Part shown: one piece after another, positions 41,855-50,329 of the stretch | Position numbering within the stretch: position 1 is the stretch's first letter | Layout of the letters: each line of letters opens with the position of its first letter | NCBI RefSeq assembly: GCF_024462775.1 | Contig: NZ_JANGCE010000017.1 | Coordinates: 1 to 64,000 of the forward strand | DNA from: Butyricicoccus faecihominis | GTDB lineage: Bacteria > Bacillota > Clostridia > Oscillospirales > Butyricicoccaceae | Reading direction: 5' to 3' | DNA: 64,000 bases | Position numbers and translations under genes: made by a program | The notes under the pieces: model-generated | What the model was told of the DNA's origin: nothing | The model's input: the letters and a program-made list of their open reading frames with translations, nothing else | The model's database searches: none

Positions 41855-42575
41855 TTCGCTCACAATATATTGCGCGGCGGTAGCCGCGAGGACGGTGCGG
41901 CGCCCGCCGCAGGGGCATAAAGGGGAGGAAAAACCAGACGGTTTTTCCTCCCCTTTATGGATTCCTCTCCTTTTCCCATCTCCCGACTGGAGGACTATTC
42001 GTGCCGCCCTTTTGCTATATAATCAATTTGTCATGGAGCTGTATCGGGTGCCAAGTGATTCAGTGGACGGGTTGCTTCGCTCGGCCGGACCGGCCTGATT
42101 AGCGCGCCCGCATGTCTGGGCGCTTCGCTTGCGGCGGGCTGGGGGCAGCCCGCCCTACAGGTGCAAAGTGTTTGGAAATCGCTGCGCTTTTGTAAAAAAA
42201 CATGTCCTTATTGCGTATGGGAAGCCTGCGGATACTTGCTTTGCTTGCAATAAAATACGCCACAGTAGGGCGGGCTGACCCCAGCCCGCCGAAAGCGAAG
42301 CGACAACAAAGATGGGCGCGCGGAGCAGGCCGGTTCGGCCGAGCGAAGCAACCCGTCCACTGAATCACTTGGCACCCGGTACGGCTCCATGGCAAATTAT
42401 ATGTATCACAAAAGGGCGGCAAACACCGCCCACGGACAGTAATAAAGGAAATGAATGGAGGTCAAGGGGGAAGGAAAAACCGTATGGTTGTTCCTTCCCC
42501 TTTGCCCCTGCGGCGGGAGCCGCACCGTCCTCGCGGCTACTGCCGCGGATGATATCGCGAGCACAGCGAGCCTTC
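41855..42575. repeat. 0.7-kb imperfect inverted repeat island
   Basis: Two inverted copies of a unit of about 300 bp (about 41855-42158 and 42266-42575) around a central segment of about 107 bp. Matching blocks include GTAGCCGCGAGGACGGTGCG (41880-41899) and its inverse (42520-42539), a GGGGAGGAAAAACC-type hairpin in each arm, about 85 bp of near-identity at 42010-42097 against 42327-42415, and CGGGCTGG/CAGCCCGCC hairpins on both sides of the centre. The 864-bp gap 41773-42636 contains nothing else. The frames across it are not conserved between the arms, so coding is unlikely. Confidence 0.8.
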
Positions 42576-42636
42576 AAAAATAACGGAGGCTGCGACGAAA
42601 CGTAAATCGTCGCAGCCCCAGCCCCGTCTTACTTCA

Positions 42637-43359
42637 TTATTCAGTTTCCGCTTCCCCGAGCAGCTCCAGAACGTCGATGTTGGTGCCGGCGCGCTGGGCG
42701 ACCACGTGGATGTGGGTGCCAAGGTCGGCTTCCGCGTCGATGGTCTCCGCGCAGGTGCCGATGGTCTCGCCCGCTTCCACGGCCTGACCGGCGGAAACGC
42801 GCACCGCGTCAAGGCCGGAATAGGTGGTGGTCAGCTCCGCGTCGTGCGATACGGTGACGCTCGTGCCGTACAGCGCGTCGTCATAGACCGAAATAACCGT
42901 GCCATCCGTCAGGGCAAGCACCGGCTCGCCCGGCTCGGCGCCGATATCGGTGCCCGTGTGCGTGCGCCAATCGCCAAGCGTCGGCTGGTAAAGCAGCTCG
43001 TCACCCGAAAACGGGGTGATAATCGCGCCCGACGTCGGACGGACGTAGACCGGCGCGTGCACGGTTTCGACCACGGCGGGAGCTTGCTCCTTCTCTTCCG
43101 TTTCCGCCGTGGCGGACGCGGGCTCCGCCGGTTCGGGTTCGTCGGCGGATACCGGCTCGTCGCCCGACAGGTCGGGGATGGCTTCGGTCGGCGCGATGAT
43201 CGGTGTGGAGATCGTCGCCGGGCCTTCCTCCTGACCGCGCGAAGCGGTGCTCGTCAGCACATAGACCGATACCGCGATGATCAGCGCGCATATGGTCAAA
43301 ATCGTGTAAAAGCCGCGTGTGGATAGTGTGGATACGTGTTTGGATTGATAATTTTTCAT
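42637..43359 (-). CDS. spoIIQ: SpoIIQ-like M23 peptidase, forespore engulfment channel
   Basis: 240 residues. One membrane helix (about 17-37), an acidic linker rich in Pro/Glu (about 42-98), and a LytM/M23 domain (about 105-235). Zinc ligands are complete: His134 and Asp138 (HTGTD) and His216/His218 (THIHV). In B. subtilis SpoIIQ the first His is missing, while clostridial SpoIIQ keeps it, so this one may be an active endopeptidase. In sporulation it pairs with SpoIIIAH across the two membranes. It follows spoIID by 113 bp. Confidence 0.87.
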   Translation of the reverse strand: MKNYQSKHVSTLSTRGFYTILTICALIIAVSVYVLTSTASRGQEEGPATISTPIIAPTEAIPDLSGDEPVSADEPEPAEPASATAETEEKEQAPAVVETVHAPVYVRPTSGAIITPFSGDELLYQPTLGDWRTHTGTDIGAEPGEPVLALTDGTVISVYDDALYGTSVTVSHDAELTTTYSGLDAVRVSAGQAVEAGETIGTCAETIDAEADLGTHIHVVAQRAGTNIDVLELLGEAETE

Positions 43360-43472
43360 GTCCCTTTACCTCCGTTGCCAATAGTATCGACAGGAGGAAT
43401 TTCATTTATACTTCGTTTCGGGCCTGATGAAAAATGATTTGTAACAGCATAAAAAAAGCGGATTTTTTTGAA

Positions 43473-44504
43473 TTAAATTTGCGTGAGCGACGTGCCGGGA
43501 TAATAATGCGTTAAAATTTTTTCAAAATCTTCGCCCTGCTCGGCAAGGTATTTGGCGCCGTATTGCGACAGGCCCACGCCGTGGCCGTAGCCGATGGTGT
43601 GGAAGGTGATCGCGTCCTCGTCCGTGGTGACGGTGAAGTTGGTGGAGTTCAGGCCGAACAGCTCGCGCACCGCCGTGCCCTCAACCGTTACGCCGCCCAG
43701 CTTGATGGTCTCTATGCCGCCCGCTTCCGACCGCACGGAGGCTTTAAACCACGACTTTGGTTTGCCGGATACATCGGCGGTCGGAAAGGCGGCTTTTACC
43801 TTTTCCCGAAATTCATCCGCCGTTACCTTTACCGTGCCTTCATATTTCTCGCAGGCCGAACCGCCGGGGCTGACCACGCTTTGCAAATAGGGGATATCGT
43901 CCCCGCCCCAAACATCGGTCGCGGTCTCGGTACGCGGGCCGCTCGCGCAGTGGAACACCGCCGCGATCGGTTCATCGTTGTAGGTCAGAATTTGGCCCGC
44001 CGTGTCCTTTACCGCCTGCTGCACGCGTGTCAGCCCGCCGCCGGTCGAAGCCTCTGCCGCATCCGCGCGGTAGGCTGCGCAGTGGTGGAAATCGTCGCAT
44101 ACGTCGGCGTCCGGGTGCGCGTCCGGCCGGCCGCGAAAGATTTTATAGACCGCATAGGTGCGCGCCGCTACCGCCTGCGCGCGGATAGCCTCTTCGGGGA
44201 ACTCATCGCCGATCTCCGCCGCCGTCACGCCCGCTACATAGCTTTCCAACGATAGGGTTTCCGGCTTGCCGTCGATCGAAACGGTAATGGAAGAATAGTC
44301 GAGCGGCGCGTCAGCGTCGCCGGTCTCATCCTGCGCCGCGCCGGGCGACGCTTCCGGCGTTTGGCTCGCGGGTACCGCGCCCGGCAGGTCGAGCGTTTCA
44401 AAGTCGATCGCGAGTTTGTCCCCGCGCCCCATGATTTGATAAACAGCGGGCAGCAGATACAAAATAAGCACCAGCCCCAATCCCGCGTAAAACAGCTTGC
44501 GCAT
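43473..44504 (-). CDS. spoIID: Stage II sporulation protein D (lytic transglycosylase)
   Basis: 343 residues. N-terminal membrane helix (about 5-25), Pro-rich linker, SpoIID domain (about 70-340). It has the signatures LSLESYVAGVTAAEIGDEFPEEAIRAQAVAARTYAV (catalytic Glu in the AAEI region), CDDFHHCAAY, FHCASGPRTE (Cys/His site), and the C-terminal GYGHGVGLSQYGA. It degrades septal peptidoglycan during engulfment. A SigE-like -10 is present upstream. Shows that the organism sporulates or descends from sporulators. Confidence 0.95.
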   Translation of the reverse strand: MRKLFYAGLGLVLILYLLPAVYQIMGRGDKLAIDFETLDLPGAVPASQTPEASPGAAQDETGDADAPLDYSSITVSIDGKPETLSLESYVAGVTAAEIGDEFPEEAIRAQAVAARTYAVYKIFRGRPDAHPDADVCDDFHHCAAYRADAAEASTGGGLTRVQQAVKDTAGQILTYNDEPIAAVFHCASGPRTETATDVWGGDDIPYLQSVVSPGGSACEKYEGTVKVTADEFREKVKAAFPTADVSGKPKSWFKASVRSEAGGIETIKLGGVTVEGTAVRELFGLNSTNFTVTTDEDAITFHTIGYGHGVGLSQYGAKYLAEQGEDFEKILTHYYPGTSLTQI

Positions 44505-44531
44505 GTCTGTCCCCGCCTCCTTTACCCAGCC

Positions 44532-44561
44532 ATTGTATGCGCCCTTGGGTATTTGATAGAA
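44532..44561 (-). promoter_or_regulatory. Possible SigE promoter of spoIID
   Basis: Minus-strand CATACAAT (44532-44539) matches the SigE -10 consensus; 14 bp upstream is a weak -35 candidate (CTATCA). The distance to the spoIID start (about 28 bp) is suitable. Confidence 0.45.
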
Positions 44562-44565
44562 CCAC

Positions 44566-44594
44566 TTGACAGGGCGTTATGGACATGATATTAT
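44566..44594 (+). promoter_or_regulatory. Promoter of the S41/stalk protein gene
   Basis: TTGACA (44566-44571), 17-bp spacer, TATTAT (44589-44594). Confidence 0.8.
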
Positions 44595-44628
44595 TGTGTT
44601 AATTTAATAATACAAGGAGTGAAGCAGG

Positions 44629-46344
44629 ATGAAGATCAAACGCTGGTTGGCGGCGCTGCTTGCGGCGGCGCTCTTGCCTGTCTCCGCTTTTGCGGCGGGC
44701 GGCACGGAAGCGGACAAAAGGCAGGAGGATTTGGATTTCCTCGTACAGACGCTGACGGAGAAACACCCGGATTTTTACCGGAACACGACAAAGCAGGCGG
44801 TGGCGGATAAAAAGGCCGCGATCGAGAGCACGATCGCAACGGCGAGCGATATTGATTTTGCGATCTCCCTGCAGGAGCTGGCCGCCCTTGCGGGCGACGC
44901 GCACACCATGCTTGCCATCGGCAGCGCGGGCGCACAGGTACATATGCTGCCCTTTGCGCCCGAATGGTTCGACGGCCGCTGGACGATGACCGGCGGATTG
45001 CGCGAATATAAGCAGTACGTCGGCAGCGAGATCACGGCGATCGGCGGCGTGTCCATGGACGAGCTGCTGGAGCGCCTGAAGCCCATGCTTAGCTACGACA
45101 ACGACACGCGACTGCGCGTTCAGCTCGGCGGCAACATGTATGTGTTCGAGGTGCTCGCGCACTACGGCGTGGTAAAGGGCGATGAAAAGACGGTGCCCGT
45201 CACCCTGCGCGGCACGGACGGCAAGGAGACCGTGCTGGATATGCCGATCCTGACCGCGGAAGAGGAAACGGCGCTAGGCGACGACGGCTTTATCAACAAA
45301 AAGCTTTTGCGTTCCGCCGTTCCCGCGACCGAGCCGGACAGCGCCGTGATCTACAAGCTGCTCGATCTGGGCGACGGCACGCTCTATATGCAGTATAACA
45401 AGTGCCGGGAGGACGAAAACCTGCCCATGGCTGCCTTTGCCGCCGAGATTAAGGAAAAGCTGGACTCCGGCGCGTATTCCAAATTTATCATCGATCTGCG
45501 GAACAATGGCGGCGGGTCGGACGGCGTGCTGTACCCGGTCGTCTATCAGGCGCAGCAGTTTCTGGCAAAGGGCGGCGCGGTTTACGCTCTGGCCGGCGAC
45601 CGCACCTTTTCCTCGGCGCTGATCAACACCGTGCAACTCAAGGACGTCGACGCGGCGGTGGTCGGCACGCCGACGGGCGGCAGCGTGGATCATTTCGGTT
45701 CCATCAGCACGTTCGAGCTGCCAAATTCCAAAATGCGCGGCCAATATTCCAATAAATTTATCGATATGGCGGACTATTTGGACGCGGCAAAGCCCTATGA
45801 TGTGGAAAGCTTCCCGCCCGATATCACGGTGCAGCCCTCTTTCGCGGATTATTTAAAGGGCGTGGACACGGCGGTGCAGTATATTCTGGACCACGCGCCC
45901 GTCACGCCGGTGCTGACGGAGACGGCCAAGGTATCCTCGGCCCGCGTTACGGTGAACGGCAAGCCGGTTGCCGCCGCGGCGTACGAGATCGCGGACAGCA
46001 ACTATTTTAAGCTGCGCGATCTGGCCATGGCGTTCGCGGGCACAAAAAGCGCCTTCAACGTCACGTGGGACGGCGCGGCAAAGCACATCCAGCTGACGGA
46101 GGGGACGTATACGCCGGTCGGCGGCGAGTTGCAGCCCCTTACGGGCGGCGACCAGACCGCGGTGCGCGCGACGAGCGACGTGGCCATCGGGGATATGCCC
46201 CTTGTAGGCAAGGCGTATGAGATCGCGGGCAACCACTATTTCAAGCTGCGCGACCTGTGCCGCATGGCGGGCGTGAGCGTCGCGTGGGACGGCAAAACGC
46301 AAACCATCGCGCTCACCACGGAGGATGCGTCCGCCGCCGCATGA
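44629..46344 (+). CDS. Secreted S41-like peptidase with two stalk repeats
   Basis: 571 residues. Signal peptide (about 1-23, SAFAAGG). N-terminal helical domain (DFLVQTLTEKHPDFYRN), then an S41/tail-specific-protease core with FIIDLRNNGGGSDG (about 285-298), nucleophile-type Ser in GDRTFSSALIN and GTPTGGSVDHFG. Two C-terminal stalk repeats (about 435-571: NYFKLRDLAMAFAG ... FNVTWDGAAKHIQL and HYFKLRDLCRMAG ... AWDGKTQTIAL) are like those of the RCC1 protein at 523-2340. Convergent with a second S41-like gene. Confidence 0.85.
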   Translation: MKIKRWLAALLAAALLPVSAFAAGGTEADKRQEDLDFLVQTLTEKHPDFYRNTTKQAVADKKAAIESTIATASDIDFAISLQELAALAGDAHTMLAIGSAGAQVHMLPFAPEWFDGRWTMTGGLREYKQYVGSEITAIGGVSMDELLERLKPMLSYDNDTRLRVQLGGNMYVFEVLAHYGVVKGDEKTVPVTLRGTDGKETVLDMPILTAEEETALGDDGFINKKLLRSAVPATEPDSAVIYKLLDLGDGTLYMQYNKCREDENLPMAAFAAEIKEKLDSGAYSKFIIDLRNNGGGSDGVLYPVVYQAQQFLAKGGAVYALAGDRTFSSALINTVQLKDVDAAVVGTPTGGSVDHFGSISTFELPNSKMRGQYSNKFIDMADYLDAAKPYDVESFPPDITVQPSFADYLKGVDTAVQYILDHAPVTPVLTETAKVSSARVTVNGKPVAAAAYEIADSNYFKLRDLAMAFAGTKSAFNVTWDGAAKHIQLTEGTYTPVGGELQPLTGGDQTAVRATSDVAIGDMPLVGKAYEIAGNHYFKLRDLCRMAGVSVAWDGKTQTIALTTEDASAAA

Positions 46345-46384
46345 TAGCGATCATCAGTCCTTCGGCTTACAGCCGCGGGATCAC

Positions 46385-46424
46385 AACAAGAGGACGTTGC
46401 GAATGATAGCAACGTCCTCTTGTT
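46385..46424. terminator. Bidirectional terminator
   Basis: Perfect 16-bp stem (46385-46400 and 46409-46424) with an 8-nt loop between the two convergent S41-like genes; CTATTTTT follows on the plus strand. Confidence 0.85.
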
Positions 46425-47702
46425 CTATTTTTCGATGATGGCGCGCAGCGCGGTGATCAGCGGCGTTTCTCCGGCCGGCGAAACGATATCGGGCGTGGTG
46501 CCCGCTTCCTCGCTGCTTGAACCGTCCGGGTTCAGGCCGAACATCATGGAGTACTGGATCATCAGGCCGCTGTTGGGCAGCGTCATATAAACCGGGTCGA
46601 GCGCGCCGATGCCGTTGCCGCCGGTCTGCGTGCCAACCAGTGTGGCAAAGCCGGTCTGTTTGGCAAACACGCACAGGCTCTCGCTGGCCGAGTACACGCT
46701 TTCATTCACCAAAAACCATAAGCGTCCACGGAACGGGCTGCGGTAGGCGGAGGGCGAGACCGCAAGCTTGCTGACTATAAAATGGGTGGCGGCTTGGGTG
46801 CCACTTTGCTGAAAGGCGGGCAGCTTTGGCAGTTCGGCGATCGGGTGCAGCTCCTCCGGCCGGAAAGCGGATTCGATATAGGGCGTGTTATTCTCGCTTT
46901 TGGCCAGCAGCGCGTAGTTTTCGCAGGCGAGCGGCTGGTCGATATGCGGCGCGACGATCAGATTCTGCCAGTAAAGCTCGCTGCCGCCGCTGTTCTCGGT
47001 CAGGTCGATTATCAGGTCGGTGCAATTTGCGGCCTGCTCGTAAAAGGCGAAAAGCGCGTTCTGTTCCTCCTCGTACTCATACGGCGCGAGAAAGCTGTCG
47101 ATCTTGATGTAGCCGATCTCACCGCCGGGCAGCAGCATCGTGCGCAGGTTTTGGTAATCCTCGTCCACCGTGGGGCTCTGGCCGTCATATGGATCGTCCT
47201 TGTCCCGCTCCGCTAAATAGGCGGATAGCTTGGCGTAGCCCTCTCGGGCCTTTGGGCTGCCGATCACCTCGGCCCAATAGGGCTTATCGCTGTAAGCGCC
47301 TAGTTGGGCCGCTTCCACCGTAGCTTGATAACCCTCCGGTTCGATCAGCCACAGGTGGCCAAATCCGTTCAAACGGTATAGGCAGCTGTAAAGCGCGGTA
47401 TAAAAGGCCTCGTCCGTATCGTTTGCGGCGATCAACTCGCGGTACTCGTCAAAAATGCCGCTTGACGGGTCGTCCGGTACTTCCCGGTCGTGCACGCCAA
47501 GGTACAGGTAGCTGTTTTGCAGCGTGTCCCGGAAATAGTCGTAATCCTCCAAGCGCTGCTCGGCTGTCAGGCCGAGTATATTATTCAGCGCGGGGTTCCA
47601 CCGCGCGCTATCCGCCGAACCCGGCCCGGCAGGCTGTGGGCCGCACCCTGTCAGCAGCAGAACAAGCGACAGCGCGGCCGGCGCCAGCTTTGCTCGTTTC
47701 AC
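46425..47702 (-). CDS. S41-like peptidase, lipoprotein
   Basis: 425 residues. Lipobox LLLTGCG (Cys at about 20). Helical N-terminal domain (LEDYDYFRDTLQNSYLYLGV), S41 core with LIIDLTENSGGSELYW (about 213-228), and nucleophile-type Ser in VNESVYSASESLC followed by GTQTGGNGIGA. The stop codon abuts the shared terminator. Probably an envelope hydrolase; substrate unknown. Confidence 0.82.
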   Translation of the reverse strand: MKRAKLAPAALSLVLLLTGCGPQPAGPGSADSARWNPALNNILGLTAEQRLEDYDYFRDTLQNSYLYLGVHDREVPDDPSSGIFDEYRELIAANDTDEAFYTALYSCLYRLNGFGHLWLIEPEGYQATVEAAQLGAYSDKPYWAEVIGSPKAREGYAKLSAYLAERDKDDPYDGQSPTVDEDYQNLRTMLLPGGEIGYIKIDSFLAPYEYEEEQNALFAFYEQAANCTDLIIDLTENSGGSELYWQNLIVAPHIDQPLACENYALLAKSENNTPYIESAFRPEELHPIAELPKLPAFQQSGTQAATHFIVSKLAVSPSAYRSPFRGRLWFLVNESVYSASESLCVFAKQTGFATLVGTQTGGNGIGALDPVYMTLPNSGLMIQYSMMFGLNPDGSSSEEAGTTPDIVSPAGETPLITALRAIIEK

Positions 47703-47934
47703 TTCTCATCACCTCTACCTAGCAGTATGCCGGTAAGAAATTAAGGAATGTAAAAGGAAAATATTAAGATTTCCGAAAGAAGCGCCCTTTTGTGGTAATT
47801 TACGCGCGTGAGATACTTTAGCGCGCCCAAACCGGCGAAATGCACCAGCCTTCGCGCTTGAAAAGCAAAGAGCGATGTGGTAGCATATTTAAATAGGAAA
47901 AAAATTCAACAAATGAGGAAGGGGTAGATCAGCT

Positions 47935-49131
47935 GTGCTGGTCGCGGTAGTTTTGGTCGTGGTGCTGTCCGTGCTGCACAGCCGTGTTTGCCTACGTTTG
48001 GATGATGCACTGTGCGGGCCATGCGGGGATGGGCTCGGTTGGCGTATCGCCGGGTATGTTCCGGCGGCGCTGCTGTTTACCGCGCTGACGGTATGGCGCA
48101 TCCCGCTTTTGGCGTTCTATTCGCTCGTTTATCTGGTAAAGCTTGTGCGCCTGCTGCCGCGCCGCGGCGCGTGGCTGACGAGGCAGGCCCTGCTCCATAC
48201 ACGGTTTGTCACCTTTGCGGCGCTGCACCTGATGGCGATCGGCGCGGTCGCGCTCGCGGGACGGCTCAGTTTGGCCGACGCCATGAACGACCCGATGCGG
48301 CGGCTGTTCACCCTGATTCTGGCGATGACGGCCGATCTGGCGTGCGGCATGATCATGCTGCGGCATAGCCGGGTGATCGCCTTGTTCGCGCGGGACGAGG
48401 GCCGGGGCGATTTTCGGCCCTTCAACCGCTGCCTGTGGTGGTGCGTGCTTTCCATTTTGGTGGATGGGATGCTGGGCCGGTTTGATACGCTTACCCTGCA
48501 CACGCCGCTGTTTTTGATCGGCAGCAACGCGCTATTGCTGTTTCTTATCGCCTGTTTCTTGCGCGATATCAGCGCCATTGTGGAAAACATCGGCGAGGAG
48601 GGGGAAAACGCGGAGCTGCGCGAGGAGATCGAAACCAACGCGCGCACCGCCGCCATGCTGCGCCGCAGCGCCTCGTCCGACGCGCTCACCGGCGCTTATT
48701 CCCGCAGCTATGCCGTGGCGCGTATGCAGACCATGCTGGAGCAAGGCGAGCCCTTTGCCGCCGTATTTATCGATCTGGACCGGCTCAAGCAGGTCAACGA
48801 CCGGCATGGCCACAAGGCGGGGGACGACCACCTGCGCGATTTTGCCGGGCGGTTCAGCCGCTTGCAGCAGCCGCAGGATATTTTTGCGCGCTACGGAGGG
48901 GACGAGTTCCTTGTATTGCTGCCGTCCGCCGATGAGGAGCAAGCCGAAAAACGCATGCGCGCGGTCCGCGACCGGCTCGCCGGTGGTCAGGATAAGTGCC
49001 CGTTCAGCTTTGGCGTGGCCTGCTACGCGGGCGGTACGCCGCCCGAGGCGCAGGCGCTGATCGATCAGGCCGACGCCGCCATGTATCAGGATAAGCAACG
49101 GGGCCGTCGGTCCGTGCAGGGAGGTGCGTGA
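47935..49131 (+). CDS. Membrane diguanylate cyclase (GGDEF), first of two
   Basis: 398 residues. Seven hydrophobic helices in the first 215 residues, a short coiled coil (EEGENAELREEIETNARTA), then GGDEF domain (about 240-395) with AVFIDLDRLKQVNDRHGH and the active-site loop RYGGDEFLVLL. It should make c-di-GMP from two GTP. An I-site RxxD is not obvious. GTG 47935 with GGAAGGGG upstream. The next gene starts one base after its stop. Confidence 0.9.
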   Translation: MLVAVVLVVVLSVLHSRVCLRLDDALCGPCGDGLGWRIAGYVPAALLFTALTVWRIPLLAFYSLVYLVKLVRLLPRRGAWLTRQALLHTRFVTFAALHLMAIGAVALAGRLSLADAMNDPMRRLFTLILAMTADLACGMIMLRHSRVIALFARDEGRGDFRPFNRCLWWCVLSILVDGMLGRFDTLTLHTPLFLIGSNALLLFLIACFLRDISAIVENIGEEGENAELREEIETNARTAAMLRRSASSDALTGAYSRSYAVARMQTMLEQGEPFAAVFIDLDRLKQVNDRHGHKAGDDHLRDFAGRFSRLQQPQDIFARYGGDEFLVLLPSADEEQAEKRMRAVRDRLAGGQDKCPFSFGVACYAGGTPPEAQALIDQADAAMYQDKQRGRRSVQGGA

Positions 49132-49132
49132 C

Positions 49133-50326
49133 GTGCTGAGACTGCTTTTAGCCGCTGCCGCCGCCTATTGCTACTGCGACCGGTATTTTACTTACGCCGC
49201 CAAAGCGCTGGCGCGCCCCACCGCCCCAGTGCGGTACACGCTGGGCCTGTTCCTTGTCAATTACACGGTGTTTTTCCTGTGCAGCGTGATGCAGTTCCAC
49301 CTGATCGTGAACTGGACGCTGCTGTTCGCGCTTTTGTTTGCCGAAACGCTGCCGCTGTTTCGCGGCGGCCTGCTGCCTTCCGGCTTGCTTGCGCTGCAAG
49401 GCGCGCTGATTGGGCTCACCTTCAATATGCTCAGCCGCTGCATTGTCACGCTCGTGCTCGATGTGCCGCTGAACGCGGTGAATAACAATACCAGTCAGGC
49501 GGACAATATCAAGTTGTATCCGGTCATGGCCGGTTTCCTTTTGGCCGCGCTGGTGTTTCAGCTGTATTTGAAGCCCGGCCGTATCCGGGCGCTCCGCTTG
49601 GTCATGCGCAGCAGGGAGCATTTGCGCGTGTTTTTATGGATGGCGGCGATTCTTTACGGTTATCTGTCGTTGGGCCTGCTTTTGTACAGCACCGGGGAAA
49701 ATCTGCTGGTGCTCAAGCTGTGGGGCATCAAATCGGCGGTGTTTACGGCGGTGGGCTATCAATACGGTCTGTGGTATACCATCCGCATGTGCCGTCTGTC
49801 CCTATACCGGAAGCAAAATGAAAAAATGCGCGCCGAGGTGCGCTTACAGCGCAGGGAAACGGAAAGCCTGCGCTCGCTGGCGTTTCGCGATGCGCTGACC
49901 GGCCTGTTCAACCGGCAGTGCGCGCAGCAGCGCATTGAAGGAATGTATGACCGGCGCGAGCCGTTTTGCCTGTGCTTTATCGATCTGAACGGGCTCAAGC
50001 ACGTCAACGACCGGATCGGGCACTCGGCGGGCGACGCGTACTTGCTGGCGGCCGCGCAGGAGATCGGGCGCGTGCTCCGGCCGGGGGCGGATCATCTGTT
50101 CCGCTACGGCGGGGATGAGTTTATCGCGCTTTTCTCCGGCTACACCGAAGAAGAGGCCGGGCGCAAGTTGCGCGAAGCCGACCGCATGCTGCGCGCGTGC
50201 AGCAACACCTCGGCCTACCCGTTTTCGCTATCGCTATGCTTTGGCGCGGTGCGTTCGGACGCCGCCGCCGGGCCGGACGAGCTGATCCAAGCGGCGGACC
50301 GGAAAATGTATCAGCAAAAGGCGTAA
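49133..50326 (+). CDS. Membrane diguanylate cyclase (GGDEF), second of two
   Basis: 397 residues. Six helices in the first 220 residues, coiled coil, GGDEF domain (about 245-397) with CLCFIDLNGLKHVNDRIGH and FRYGGDEFIALF. GTG 49133 is preferred to GTG 49124 because GGGAGG lies 8 nt upstream of it and overlaps the other. It is a diverged tandem copy of the preceding gene; both have integral-membrane sensors rather than PAS or GAF domains. No EAL or HD-GYP phosphodiesterase lies in the window. Confidence 0.9.
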   Translation: MLRLLLAAAAAYCYCDRYFTYAAKALARPTAPVRYTLGLFLVNYTVFFLCSVMQFHLIVNWTLLFALLFAETLPLFRGGLLPSGLLALQGALIGLTFNMLSRCIVTLVLDVPLNAVNNNTSQADNIKLYPVMAGFLLAALVFQLYLKPGRIRALRLVMRSREHLRVFLWMAAILYGYLSLGLLLYSTGENLLVLKLWGIKSAVFTAVGYQYGLWYTIRMCRLSLYRKQNEKMRAEVRLQRRETESLRSLAFRDALTGLFNRQCAQQRIEGMYDRREPFCLCFIDLNGLKHVNDRIGHSAGDAYLLAAAQEIGRVLRPGADHLFRYGGDEFIALFSGYTEEEAGRKLREADRMLRACSNTSAYPFSLSLCFGAVRSDAAAGPDELIQAADRKMYQQKA

Positions 50327-50329
50327 GCG

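Noticed and set aside
41817-42098. Small protein encoded in the inverted-repeat island
   Set aside because: The frame is not kept in the opposite arm beyond a short stretch, the codon changes are not mainly synonymous, and there is no ribosome binding site.
47703-47934. c-di-GMP riboswitch upstream of the GGDEF pair
   Set aside because: No GEMM-type core or tetraloop receptor sequence could be aligned in the 232-bp leader.
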